Below are positions 6,601-15,402 of a DNA stretch of 64,000 nucleotides, in pieces. The position numbers were made by a program, and so were the translations under genes. The stretch spans positions 124,001 to 188,000 of the forward strand of contig JACKFL010000006.1 in the NCBI GenBank assembly GCA_020632495.1. Direction: 5' to 3'. Source of the stretch: Candidatus Omnitrophota bacterium (GTDB lineage: Bacteria; Omnitrophota; Gorgyraeia; Zapsychrales; Zapsychraceae). The stretch's first letter is position 1, and each line of letters begins with the position of its first letter. The notes beneath the pieces are model-generated. The model had not been told where the DNA came from. It saw only the letters and a program-made list of their open reading frames with translations, and made no database searches.

Positions 6601-9108
6601 ATGAAAACAGTAGCCGCTGCCATGAACCAAAGATATGTGAGGGACGGGCTGATCCCGATGTTTATCGCCCTGACCCTTCTTTTGTTCGGAGCGACCACGG
6701 TCGATTCCAAGGAATCGGTGAGTTTTGTGGGAGAGCTTCGTTCAGAGATGCAGATGCCGGTCGATGTGGCCTTGTCTCCGGACGGGAACATCTATGTTCT
6801 GGACCAGCGCCTGAGCCAGGTCAACGTCTTCAATCCTGCGGGTGAATTCATGTTCCGCTTCGCCGAGTACGGAACGGGTAAAGGGAAGCTCCTGAACCCC
6901 GAGTCGTTGGCGATCTCTGCGGACGGAGAAGTCATCATAGCCGATACCGGAAATAATCGCGTCCTGGTCTTCAATGCCCAGGGACGCTATCTCTATCAAA
7001 TCGGAAATTCCGGGGACCAGGCCGGCCAATTCGGGGAGCCGACCCTGGTCACTCTGGACAATGACGGCTACATCTATGTGGCCGACATCGCCAACCGGCT
7101 GATTTCCAAGTTTTCACCCAAGGGTGTTTACTTCGAGTCCATGCCCTTGGACGGCCGCCCGGCGGACATGGCGTTCGATATTCAGAACAACATGTACGTG
7201 CTGTATCCCAAAGAAGGGAAGATCGTCAAGCGGCACATCGAAGGCGGTATGCCGGAGATTATCGAGTTTGACTGGGAAGGCCGCGACTATATCGCGGACA
7301 CGGCCCGGTTGGCCATCGATGGCCGCGGTGATCTGTATCTGATCGACTCATGGACGGACAGTATCGTGAAGATCGATCAGGAACATCATTTGCTGCTGTC
7401 CTTCGGATCCAAAGGGATCGGACGCGGGCAATTCGATCATCCGTTAGGTATCATTACCGACGAGCATGGTAAGGTTTATATCGCGGATGCCAAAAACAAA
7501 CGCGTGCAAATTATCGAGGTCAACGGCAGCGACAAAGCGATGCTGCAGCCGGCCGATCAGCGCCTGCCCATCGTTGACTTTGCCGAGACGATCTCCGCGG
7601 AAAAGTCGCTCTCCGACATCAGCTTTAATGAGGAACACGGACTGTTCGCGCTTTCGGAAGCAACCGGTCACATTCTTCACCAGCACATGAACGAGCTTTA
7701 CGTTTACGGAGACTTTGACAACTCCAAGCTGCTCATGCAAAACCCGCGGGCGATGCATGTGCAGGAAGACGGGAAGTTGCTGGTCGCCGACACCGGCAAC
7801 AACCGCCTGCAGTTTCTCGACAGCGACGGTAGCCACGATTATTTCTTCGGCCGCAAGGGTGACCAAAACGGACAGTTCGATCAACTGTCCGGCGTGGCCG
7901 TCTCCAGTAACGGAAACATTTACGTCGCGGACACCAAAAACAACCGGATCCAGATCTTCAACAGTGACGGGATTTACCTTAATGCCTTCGGGCAGAAGGG
8001 GGAGCTCGACGAAGATCATAATCCTCCGCAGCTGGGTCAATTCAATCAACCTACCGCGGTGATGTTCAACTCCAAAGAGGAATTATATGTACTGGACAGC
8101 CGTAACAAACGGATCCAGATTTTCGAGAAAGACGGGGCTCCTTTGCGTCAAATCGGCGCTTACGGTGATCTCGTGGCATTCGACTGGCCCGTAGACATGG
8201 CGCTCGACGAATCGGACAACCTCTATGTAGCCGACCGCGGCTCGCACACCGTTAAGGTAATTGACAGCGACGGAGAATTAATCACGGAATTCGGATCGGA
8301 CGGACAGGGCCGGAGCTACTTCCCGAAACTGTCGGCCATCAGCGCGAGTAACGGACAGATTTACGTCGCCGACTACGACCGCGACGAAATCAGTGTCTAC
8401 AACATTCATATCGACGGTCAACCGGTCATGGCTAAAAGAGCCAAAGCGCCGATGATGAACAAAGAAACCAAGGCGCCGCAGTTAGCCAAAGAAACCGAGG
8501 CGCCGGCTATGGCCAAGAAGGAAGAAGCCATGGCCAAGCAGACCAAAGAAGAGGTCAAAGAGGAAATCAAAGTGACCGCCGTGCCGGCTCCCGACCTCAA
8601 GAAGGGGATGCTGGGAATCAAGATCGGGGCCAATACCGCGGACGCCATGGAATCCAAGCCGCTGGAAATGGCTCAGGAGAAGTCAGCCCAAATGAAGCCG
8701 CAGGCCGCCGCCATGCCGGCACCCAAGTCCGTAAGTGAAGGTGAACCGGCAGCTGCTCAGGCGGCCGCTACCGGGCAGGCTGATGAAAGCGAAGTCGCCG
8801 CCAAGATCGAGCAGGACCCGAACCGGCTGTACTTCACGCAGATTTCCTATCCGATCAAAACGGAAAACATGGATGAAAAATTACGCTATCAGATGATGCG
8901 CAAAATGACCCTGCAGTTGGCCATCTCGAATGTGGCCAATCAGTACGGCATTCCGGTCGAAGACATCGGCCCGCACATCAAGATCGAGAACGAAAGCCTG
9001 CTCGATGACGGCCGTCTGAAAATGACCGTGAGTGTTCCCAAGGAACTCTCCAAAAAGGCCGCTGGACAGGATACTAACGGTATACGCATGAGCCAGTTAA
9101 AGAAATAA
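6601..9108 (+). CDS. NHL-repeat (beta-propeller) envelope protein under c-di-GMP riboswitch control
   Basis: The ATG at 6601 is chosen over 6586 because the ribosome site AAGGAG lies between them. The 835-residue product has an N-terminal hydrophobic segment (about residues 15-33) serving as signal or anchor. Residues about 40-620 hold many NHL repeats (pattern PxxVALSPDGNIYVLD, VADTGNNRxQxF), enough for two six-bladed propellers. Residues about 615-740 are a low-complexity Lys/Ala/Glu/Met-rich linker with repeated MAK and ETKAP units. The last 100 residues form a separate, unrecognised alpha/beta domain (YFTQISYPIKTENMDEKLRY). NHL propellers usually bind proteins, peptides or glycans. The riboswitch and the adjoining pilus cluster suggest a role in attachment or surface lifestyle; that is inference. 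Confidence 0.9.
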   Translation: MKTVAAAMNQRYVRDGLIPMFIALTLLLFGATTVDSKESVSFVGELRSEMQMPVDVALSPDGNIYVLDQRLSQVNVFNPAGEFMFRFAEYGTGKGKLLNPESLAISADGEVIIADTGNNRVLVFNAQGRYLYQIGNSGDQAGQFGEPTLVTLDNDGYIYVADIANRLISKFSPKGVYFESMPLDGRPADMAFDIQNNMYVLYPKEGKIVKRHIEGGMPEIIEFDWEGRDYIADTARLAIDGRGDLYLIDSWTDSIVKIDQEHHLLLSFGSKGIGRGQFDHPLGIITDEHGKVYIADAKNKRVQIIEVNGSDKAMLQPADQRLPIVDFAETISAEKSLSDISFNEEHGLFALSEATGHILHQHMNELYVYGDFDNSKLLMQNPRAMHVQEDGKLLVADTGNNRLQFLDSDGSHDYFFGRKGDQNGQFDQLSGVAVSSNGNIYVADTKNNRIQIFNSDGIYLNAFGQKGELDEDHNPPQLGQFNQPTAVMFNSKEELYVLDSRNKRIQIFEKDGAPLRQIGAYGDLVAFDWPVDMALDESDNLYVADRGSHTVKVIDSDGELITEFGSDGQGRSYFPKLSAISASNGQIYVADYDRDEISVYNIHIDGQPVMAKRAKAPMMNKETKAPQLAKETEAPAMAKKEEAMAKQTKEEVKEEIKVTAVPAPDLKKGMLGIKIGANTADAMESKPLEMAQEKSAQMKPQAAAMPAPKSVSEGEPAAAQAAATGQADESEVAAKIEQDPNRLYFTQISYPIKTENMDEKLRYQMMRKMTLQLAISNVANQYGIPVEDIGPHIKIENESLLDDGRLKMTVSVPKELSKKAAGQDTNGIRMSQLKK

Positions 9109-9174
9109 CGGCTCATTGGCGATAAAGATCCCCCCGGTTTGCTGACCTGCAGACCACCTATCCTCCAGAAAAAA

Positions 9175-9205
9175 GACAGCCCTCTCTCGAGGGCTGTCTT
9201 TTTTT
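9175..9205 (+). terminator. Intrinsic terminator after the NHL gene
   Basis: GACAGCCCTC and GAGGGCTGTC form a perfect 10-bp stem around TCTC, followed by seven T. It separates the NHL transcript from the pilus cluster. Confidence 0.92.
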
Positions 9206-9225
9206 GTCCTTCCGCAAAGAAAATT

Positions 9226-9254
9226 TTGACAACCTCAAAAGCATCATGCATACT
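9226..9254 (+). promoter_or_regulatory. Sigma70-type promoter of the pilus ATPase gene
   Basis: TTGACA at 9226-9231, 17 bp, CATACT at 9249-9254; expected start near 9261, giving a leader of about 28 nt. Confidence 0.75.
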
Positions 9255-9288
9255 CAGATATTAACTGAAGTTACACAGGAGTGCGGGT

Positions 9289-10938
9289 ATGCATGGCAAA
9301 AGTCAAAAACTCGGAGAAATCCTTTGCGAAGAAGGGATTATTCAGCAACGCCAGTTGGATGAAGTCCTGGCGCTGCAGCAGACCGACAACCGGCGGCTGG
9401 GCGAATTGCTGCTGGACCGCGGTTTTATCGATGAGCCGCGGCTGACCGAAAGCCTCTCGCGTCTGCATCAAATTCCCTACATCCAGCTGAGCCAACAGCG
9501 GATAGATCCCGAGATCATTAAATTAGTCCCGTTTGAGCTGCTGCAGGCCCACCGGGTCGTCCCGATTTCCGTGGAGGACCAGCGCTTGATGGTCGCCACC
9601 AACAATCCCTTGGACGTCAACGCCCTGCAGGATATTCAGATCAAAAGCGGTTATTCCGTGTATCCGGTCATGGCCAGCGCGCGCGATATCGAGCACACGC
9701 TTCAGGAGTATTTTGACGCGGTACAGACCGGTAAGTCGATGAAGGCGGCCTCCAGCGCGGTGGTTGTCGACGACGCATCGGTGATCAACTATGTCGACTC
9801 CATCATCCGCCGGGCGGTCAAAGAAAGGGCTTCCGACATACACTTCGAACCGCAGCGGGACGTGATGCGCGTCCGCTTCCGGATCGACGGCTATCTCTAT
9901 GAAAAGGAATCCATCAGCCGGGAACTCCAGCGCAACTGCATTTCACGCATCAAGATTATATCGGGTCTCGATGTCGCCGAGACCCGCCGGCCGCAGGACG
10001 GACGCTGTCACTTCAAAGTGGGCAACGAAGAATATGACCTGCGGATTTCCACCCTGCCCAACATTAACGGGGAAAACATGGTGGTCCGGATCCTGAGCAC
10101 CGCTTTTGCCAACCGCTCGTTCGCGGACTTGGGGATGACCCCGGAACAAATCAAAGATATCGAGCAGCTGCTGACCCGGCCTTACGGGCTGATCCTCCTC
10201 ACCGGGCCCACCGGGGCGGGGAAGACCACCACGCTCTACAGCATGCTGAACCAGCTCAACCAGGTCGACCGCAGTATCGTTACCGTCGAGGACCCGGTCG
10301 AATATGAACTCCCCGGTATCAATCAGACCGCGACCAATCTGCATATCGGTTACGACTTTGCCAAGGCCATCCGCCATATTCTCCGGCACGATCCGGACAT
10401 CATTATGATCGGTGAGATCCGTGATAAGGAGACGGCCGAGATCGCCATCCGTGCCGCCCTGACCGGACACCTGGTGCTTTCCACCATGCATACCAATTCG
10501 GCGGTCGGCGCGGTGACCCGTCTGCTGGAGATGGACATCGAACCGTTTCTGATCAGCAGCGCGCTGGCCGGGGTGATTTCCCAGCGGCTGGTGCGCCGGC
10601 TGTGCCCGCGTTGCAAGACAACCGAACCCGGCTGTCCCGAGGCCCAGCAAAAGATCCGCGCATATATCCCGGATGCCAAGAGCTTTATTTTGGCTAAGCC
10701 GCAGGGCTGTGAGTCCTGTTCCGGTACCGGTTTCCAGGACCGCGTCGGGGTCTACGAGATCCTCAAGATGGACGAGGATATCCGCTATCTTATCATCAAG
10801 ACGGCGGGAGAATCGGAGATCGCCGATATGGCGAAAACCAAGAAGATGAAGCCGCTGGCCGTTTCCGGGATGGAGAAGGTCGTGGCCCAGACAACCGAAT
10901 TTCACGAGACGATCCGCAACGTACTGCTGGACGGATAG
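9289..10938 (+). CDS. pilB: Type IV pilus / type II secretion assembly ATPase (PilB/GspE)
   Basis: This 549-residue cytoplasmic hexameric ATPase powers pilin extension. Residues 1-150 form the MSHA-type N-terminal domain (LGEILCEEGIIQQRQLDEVLALQQ). The core has Walker A GPTGAGKTTT at about 305-314, an aspartate-box/Walker B DPDIIMIGEIRDKETAE at about 366-382, and a His box near HLVLSTMHTN. The C-terminal zinc site is complete: CPRC at about 439 and CESC at about 474. It lies 24 bp upstream of the platform gene and shares its operon. Retraction ATPase PilT and prepilin peptidase are not in this window. Confidence 0.95.
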   Translation: MHGKSQKLGEILCEEGIIQQRQLDEVLALQQTDNRRLGELLLDRGFIDEPRLTESLSRLHQIPYIQLSQQRIDPEIIKLVPFELLQAHRVVPISVEDQRLMVATNNPLDVNALQDIQIKSGYSVYPVMASARDIEHTLQEYFDAVQTGKSMKAASSAVVVDDASVINYVDSIIRRAVKERASDIHFEPQRDVMRVRFRIDGYLYEKESISRELQRNCISRIKIISGLDVAETRRPQDGRCHFKVGNEEYDLRISTLPNINGENMVVRILSTAFANRSFADLGMTPEQIKDIEQLLTRPYGLILLTGPTGAGKTTTLYSMLNQLNQVDRSIVTVEDPVEYELPGINQTATNLHIGYDFAKAIRHILRHDPDIIMIGEIRDKETAEIAIRAALTGHLVLSTMHTNSAVGAVTRLLEMDIEPFLISSALAGVISQRLVRRLCPRCKTTEPGCPEAQQKIRAYIPDAKSFILAKPQGCESCSGTGFQDRVGVYEILKMDEDIRYLIIKTAGESEIADMAKTKKMKPLAVSGMEKVVAQTTEFHETIRNVLLDG

Positions 10939-10962
10939 GCACGAGCGGGATGACACGAAACG

Positions 10963-12165
10963 ATGCGCACGTACATTTACAAACTCAAAGACGACACCGG
11001 CAAAACTCTCCACGGCTTTACCGACGCCTACGATAAAAAAGACCTCAAGAAGCGCCTGCGGCATTCGAATTATTTCTTCGTCGCCGCTGAACCCGCCCAC
11101 CGCGAGAAGATTTTTAATCAGAAAGTGGATCTCGAATCGCTACTGGTCTTTACCCGGCGACTGTCGTCGCTGATCGATGCCGGGATACCCATTTTGGGGG
11201 CGATGCACATCCTGTGGCGGCAGACCGAAGACAAGCAGATGCAGCTGGTGATCAGCCACCTGCGTAACCGCCTCGAAGAAGGGAAGACGCTGTCCGCGGC
11301 GTTGGAGGACTTCCCGCGGATCTTTCCCGGGATTTACCGGGCGATGATCGAGGTCGCCGAAAAGGCGGGGGGACTGACCACCATCCTGCGGCGGTTGACC
11401 GAACACCTGGAGTACCAGCGTGTCTTTGTGGCGCGTGTCCGCCGCGCGACGTGGTATCCCATATTTGTTATCTGTTTTGCCTTGGCGGTTTTTGTGGGGA
11501 TGTTCACGTTCTTCGTGCCCACTTACCAGAAAGTCCTCGTCAGGCTCAAAGTCGAGTTGCCGTTCTTCACCCAAATGGTCCTCAGTATTTCCGAATTCCT
11601 GCGTTCTCCGTGGACGATCTTAGGTATAATAATATTAGTGATCGGCGGCACCATCGGCTACCGAGCGCTCTCCCGGAGTGCCCGGTTCCGCTACGGGATG
11701 GACCGTCAAAAGTTGAAACTGCCGGTCTTCGGCGATATCCTGCGCGCGCTCACCCTCGGACGGTTCGTCCGGTCTCTCAGTATCCTGGTCGCCTCCGGTC
11801 TGCCGATCATTGACAGCTTCCGTGTGGCCAAGACAACGGCTTCCAATGAGTTCGTGGCGGATCAGATCGACGCCGTGCAGAAGAAGGTGGAACGGGGCAA
11901 CAGCCTGTATGATTCTTTCCGGGAGGTGCCGCTGTTTCCGGTCATGTTTGTGGAGATGGTCGGCGTGGGCGAGTCCAGCGGGACGATTTCTCAGGCCTTC
12001 GCGCATCTGGCCGATCATTTCGACGAGGAAGTGGATTACAAGCAGAGCCGGTTTTTTACCTATCTTGAACCCGCCCTGATCCTGATCGTGGGGGCCATTG
12101 TGCTGGTCACCCTCCTGGCCATTTATATGCCGATATTCTCGGTTTGGCAGGGATTGATGCACTGA
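10963..12165 (+). CDS. pilC: Type IV pilus / type II secretion inner-membrane platform protein (PilC/GspF)
   Basis: This 400-residue protein has two GspF domains (about 60-185 and 265-390), each followed by membrane helices (for example WYPIFVICFALAVFVGMFTFF and the C-terminal LILIVGAIVLVTLLAIYMPIF). The typical motifs EVPLFPVMFVEMVGVGESSG and FEEEVDY-like FDEEVDY are present. The N-terminal 60 residues form the short cytoplasmic segment common in PilC. It partners with the ATPase upstream. Confidence 0.94.
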   Translation: MRTYIYKLKDDTGKTLHGFTDAYDKKDLKKRLRHSNYFFVAAEPAHREKIFNQKVDLESLLVFTRRLSSLIDAGIPILGAMHILWRQTEDKQMQLVISHLRNRLEEGKTLSAALEDFPRIFPGIYRAMIEVAEKAGGLTTILRRLTEHLEYQRVFVARVRRATWYPIFVICFALAVFVGMFTFFVPTYQKVLVRLKVELPFFTQMVLSISEFLRSPWTILGIIILVIGGTIGYRALSRSARFRYGMDRQKLKLPVFGDILRALTLGRFVRSLSILVASGLPIIDSFRVAKTTASNEFVADQIDAVQKKVERGNSLYDSFREVPLFPVMFVEMVGVGESSGTISQAFAHLADHFDEEVDYKQSRFFTYLEPALILIVGAIVLVTLLAIYMPIFSVWQGLMH

Positions 12166-12207
12166 TCTGGCAAATATTCCCAGAAAAAACAAAAAATTCC
12201 AGGTTTT

Positions 12208-12223
12208 TGGTATATAAATTGCT
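12208..12223 (+). promoter_or_regulatory. Candidate sigma54 (-24/-12) promoter of the pilin operon
   Basis: TGGTATATAAATTGCT matches the sigma54 pattern TGGnnnn-N4-TTGCW. GG (12209-12210) and GC (12221-12222) are separated by exactly 10 bp. Transcription would start near 12234, leaving a 174-nt leader before the pilin ATG. Pilin genes are commonly sigma54-dependent through PilR. A weaker sigma70 alternative (TTGCGC with TATATA) lies at about 12333-12360. Confidence 0.55.
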
Positions 12224-12407
12224 CCTCTATAGGGGGAACACATTCGCAACATATTCAGAATTAACGGCTTTTTGAGATACTTACGACGATATTCCCGGCA
12301 CCGGCCGTCCGAATTTGTTGAAAGTGTTGCGCAAAATGTTGACTTAAATATATAGGATGTTCAAATTTTTCAACTTAAACCATGAGCTGAAAGGGAGAAA
12401 ACGGAAA

Positions 12408-12806
12408 ATGAAGCGAATTAACGAGCAAAAAGGGTTTACCCTCACAGAAATTCTGATCGTCCTGGTTGTGGCCGGGATCCTGTTGTCGCTGATCCTGCCG
12501 AACGTATTGCAGGCCATCGAACGCGGGAACGTGACCGCACACCAGAGCAATCTGAACACCATTAACGTGGCGCTGTTTATGTGCTACACCCAGGAACGGG
12601 ATTGGACACAGTGCGCCGACATCACCGACCTTACGGACGGGAAATTTCTCGAAGCAGTTCCCGAAAATCCGTTCGGCGGCGGTTATGACATCGAAGATTC
12701 TCCTGATGTCGCGGCCGGTGATATTAATGCCGGGAAGGTGGCTTGCAGCACCGTGGAAGTAACGGTCGGCGGCGACACGCTTCCGGGAACATGCTCTGGA
12801 GCATAA
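12408..12806 (+). CDS. Type IV prepilin (major pilin / pseudopilin)
   Basis: This 132-residue product carries a class III signal: MKRINEQKG cleaved before FTLTEILIVLVVAGILLSLI, with Phe at +1 and Glu at +5. The helical spine is followed by a short globular domain with two Cys pairs (CYTQERDWTQC and CSTVEV ... GTC), suggesting disulfides. The start at 12408 is chosen because it gives the standard short leader; the upstream in-frame ATGs would add 17 residues. It is the best candidate for the main pilus subunit here. Confidence 0.9.
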   Translation: MKRINEQKGFTLTEILIVLVVAGILLSLILPNVLQAIERGNVTAHQSNLNTINVALFMCYTQERDWTQCADITDLTDGKFLEAVPENPFGGGYDIEDSPDVAAGDINAGKVACSTVEVTVGGDTLPGTCSGA

Positions 12807-12831
12807 GAACTAAACCTGGTAAGGAATCCTT

Positions 12832-14340
12832 ATGCTAAACAAATACCTCGGGATAGACATATCGGATGACTTCATCCGGTATGTCTATCTCAAATCCAGT
12901 CCTTTCAGCAATACGATCCTCAAGGCGGGCAAGGCGAAGATCGATTTCGATATCCTTTCGCCGCGCGCACTGTGCCAGTCGATCAAGTCGCTGATTAAAG
13001 AGGAGCAGGTCAAGCCGACCCGGATCTTTGTGTCCATCTCGCGTAAGGACACCGTGATTCACCAGCTGACCCTGCCCAAGCTTACCAAGCGGGAGTTCGA
13101 GACCGTCGTCACGTCGGAGATCGAGAAGATTCCCGCCTTTCACCGACAGGAATACGACTACATTTACCGCAAATATCCGCTCGGCCGCGACAAGGTCCGG
13201 GTGATCCTGGCGGCGATCCGCCGTGATGTTCTCGATGCCGTGCTGCGCGAAATCCACCGCACCGGTATACCCTTTGAGCACGTCGAACTGACGCCGTTGA
13301 ATTTCCGGGACGTTACCAACAAGATCGATCACGTCTACGACTGCGACGCCTGTGTGGTCGTCTCCGACAGACAGACCTACTTGAGCATTTACGACTCGCA
13401 CCAATACAAAAACTTTTACATCATGCCGGCGGGATTGAATCAATTCCAGCACACGGTGTCCCAGGAACAGATCAAGATGATCGCCAATGACTGGGCATCC
13501 CAATTGAAGCGCGCCCTCAAGGCCTATTTGCTGGAAAACCGGACCATCCGCATCAACAAGATATGGCTGGTATGGGACAAAGAGGTCGCGCCGAATCTCG
13601 ATCAGTACCTGGCCGATGCGTTTGACAATCCGGTCGAGATCCTCGATGTCCGCAAGATTCCCAAAATTAAAACGACCGAGAATTATCCGCTTAATCCGAT
13701 CTATGCCACGGCCTTGTCGCCGATCTCGGGATATATTCATAAGATAAAGCCGCAGTATAACTTACAGCACTTTTTCAGCCGGTTTCAGATGACCCGCTAC
13801 GCGCTGAAGGCCGGGGCCATGGCCGCCTTGATCATTGCGTTTTTTGGGATATTCTTTAATGAAGGCAATCACTGGCTTAATGCGCATACCAAGCAGTATG
13901 TCCTGCAGAGCCGGGCTGCCGAAGGCAAGACACGCTTTTTGAAGGGAGAGGCCCAGGAGCTTTACGCGCAGCATCGTGAGTATGACGCGATCCGTCAGCG
14001 CTTCCTGGCGCAGGCCACTTACGTACAGCAGTTGAACCGCGTCTCGTGGGCTCAGGTGTTTGCCGTGGTCGCCAATGAACTTCCCGAGGAACTGGCGTTG
14101 AAATCGTTCCGCTTTAATGAAGAAGGTCGCGCCACCATCAAGGGGCAGGCGTTAAAAATGGAATCCATCGCCGAGATGATCCGACGGATCGAAGATTCGG
14201 CTATTTTGGATAAGGCCAAGTTTGATTTTCTTAAAGAAGGTGAGGTCGCCGATCAGAAGATCCTGAATTTCGGCATCTTGGCCAAACTCAAGGACGAAGA
14301 ACCCCGCGAAACGGACACCGATGAACAAGAAGAGAATTAG
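12832..14340 (+). CDS. PilM-PilN fusion (GspL-like assembly protein)
   Basis: This 502-residue protein combines two parts. Residues 1-300 are an actin-like PilM/GspL cytoplasmic domain (YLGIDISDDFIRYVYL, FVSISRKDTVIHQLTLPKL, SEIEKIPAF). Residues 325-343 form a membrane helix, and 345-490 resemble periplasmic PilN with a coiled coil followed by a ferredoxin-like fold (ALKSFRFNEEGRATIKGQAL). In most type IV pilus systems PilM and PilN are separate; the join recalls GspL of type II secretion. It overlaps the PilO gene by 20 bp. Confidence 0.85.
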   Translation: MLNKYLGIDISDDFIRYVYLKSSPFSNTILKAGKAKIDFDILSPRALCQSIKSLIKEEQVKPTRIFVSISRKDTVIHQLTLPKLTKREFETVVTSEIEKIPAFHRQEYDYIYRKYPLGRDKVRVILAAIRRDVLDAVLREIHRTGIPFEHVELTPLNFRDVTNKIDHVYDCDACVVVSDRQTYLSIYDSHQYKNFYIMPAGLNQFQHTVSQEQIKMIANDWASQLKRALKAYLLENRTIRINKIWLVWDKEVAPNLDQYLADAFDNPVEILDVRKIPKIKTTENYPLNPIYATALSPISGYIHKIKPQYNLQHFFSRFQMTRYALKAGAMAALIIAFFGIFFNEGNHWLNAHTKQYVLQSRAAEGKTRFLKGEAQELYAQHREYDAIRQRFLAQATYVQQLNRVSWAQVFAVVANELPEELALKSFRFNEEGRATIKGQALKMESIAEMIRRIEDSAILDKAKFDFLKEGEVADQKILNFGILAKLKDEEPRETDTDEQEEN

Positions 14341-14956
14341 TCAACTATTTGCCGGACTGACGCTGCTGACGATCGCGGCTTTGATAGCGATCTCGGTCCA
14401 TAATTTCCGTTTGTACATCACGGCGCAAGAGGACTTCGAAAAGAAGCAATATGAAATGGAAGTGGTCCAGGAGGAGATCCGGCTGATCAAGGCCAAGATC
14501 GCCCGCTACGAACAGGAGAAAGCCGAATTCGAGGCGGCCTTGTTCCAGGAACAGGACATTCCCGCCTTTCTCGACGATATATCCCAAATGGCAAAGGCTG
14601 CCGAGGTCAGTATCACCGACATGAAGACCAAGGCCTTCCGGGAAGTCCGTTCGGTCGCGGTGGACACCGCCCAAACGCGGTACCAAGAGCGCAAGAAGAC
14701 CGCGGCGCAGCTGGACCGCGAACGGCGGCAGAAGGTCGACAAGATTATCACCCTGGCGGCGATGCCGATCAACATGAAGATTGAAGGGAATTTTGATTCG
14801 CTGCTGAAGTTTTTCGACACGATGGACGAGTTTCAGCAATTGGTCACGGTATCCAATGTCGAGATCGAGTCCGGACGTGACTATCCGACGTTGAAATGCG
14901 AGTATACTCTGAAAATCTACAGCCTGAAACAGCTCTCGGAGATTGAGACCCGATGA
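14321..14956 (+). CDS. PilO-like inner-membrane assembly protein
   Basis: This 211-residue protein has an N-terminal membrane helix (residues 9-29), a coiled coil (about 32-70, rich in Glu/Lys/Gln) and a ferredoxin-like domain (MPINMKIEGNFDSLLKFFDTMDEF ... TLKCEYTLKIY, in pieces), the PilO/GspM architecture. It should dimerise with the PilN part of the upstream fusion. Start overlaps the upstream gene and stop overlaps the PilP-like gene by 4 bp, so the three are translated as a unit. Confidence 0.85.
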   Translation: MNKKRISQLFAGLTLLTIAALIAISVHNFRLYITAQEDFEKKQYEMEVVQEEIRLIKAKIARYEQEKAEFEAALFQEQDIPAFLDDISQMAKAAEVSITDMKTKAFREVRSVAVDTAQTRYQERKKTAAQLDRERRQKVDKIITLAAMPINMKIEGNFDSLLKFFDTMDEFQQLVTVSNVEIESGRDYPTLKCEYTLKIYSLKQLSEIETR

Positions 14957-15402
14957 AACGACTGACATTGACGATGATAACTGTACTGCTGGCCGCCGGA
15001 TGCGATTTGGCCGGATTCAAGACCGAGGCGAAACCGGTTGTCGCCAAACCCGTACTGGAGAAGATCGACGACGAACAATTGGCGAAACTCATTCTTAAAC
15101 CCAAGAAGGCGGCGATTGACGTGACCCGTGATCCGTTCGAGCCGCTCATCCAGGAAGAAAAGAATTCGCCGGTCTTTGCCGGCATTCCGCAACAAGGACA
15201 GGATCTTAAGCGTTTTAAGTTTTTAGGCGTCTTCAAGGAAAACGACGAATACGTGGCGTTTCTCAAGAGCGGACAGGATAAAGGAACATACCGCAAAGAC
15301 GATAAACTGAAAGACTTCACCATCACCAAAATCGGACCGGATGAAGTGATATTAACGAATGGCGAACAGACGGTAACGCTGAAACGAGGGGAAGCGAAGT
15401 GA
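14953..15402 (+). CDS. PilP-like lipoprotein
   Basis: This 149-residue lipoprotein starts MKRLTLTMITVLLAAGC, with Cys17 as lipidation site. A flexible linker leads to DPFEPLI and a C-terminal beta domain (RFKFLGVFKENDEYVAFLKS, ITKIGPDEVILTNGEQTVTL) typical of PilP homology regions that connect PilN/PilO to the secretin. It overlaps its neighbours by 4 bp on each side. Confidence 0.85.
   Translation: MKRLTLTMITVLLAAGCDLAGFKTEAKPVVAKPVLEKIDDEQLAKLILKPKKAAIDVTRDPFEPLIQEEKNSPVFAGIPQQGQDLKRFKFLGVFKENDEYVAFLKSGQDKGTYRKDDKLKDFTITKIGPDEVILTNGEQTVTLKRGEAK

Noticed and set aside
9943..11100. 385-codon minus-strand frame opposite the pilus ATPase and platform genes
   Set aside because: Antisense shadow across two conserved genes and their junction, with no family resemblance.
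12835..13740. 301-codon minus-strand frame opposite the PilM-PilN fusion
   Set aside because: Same reason: antisense to a conserved gene, no ribosome site and no recognisable domain.
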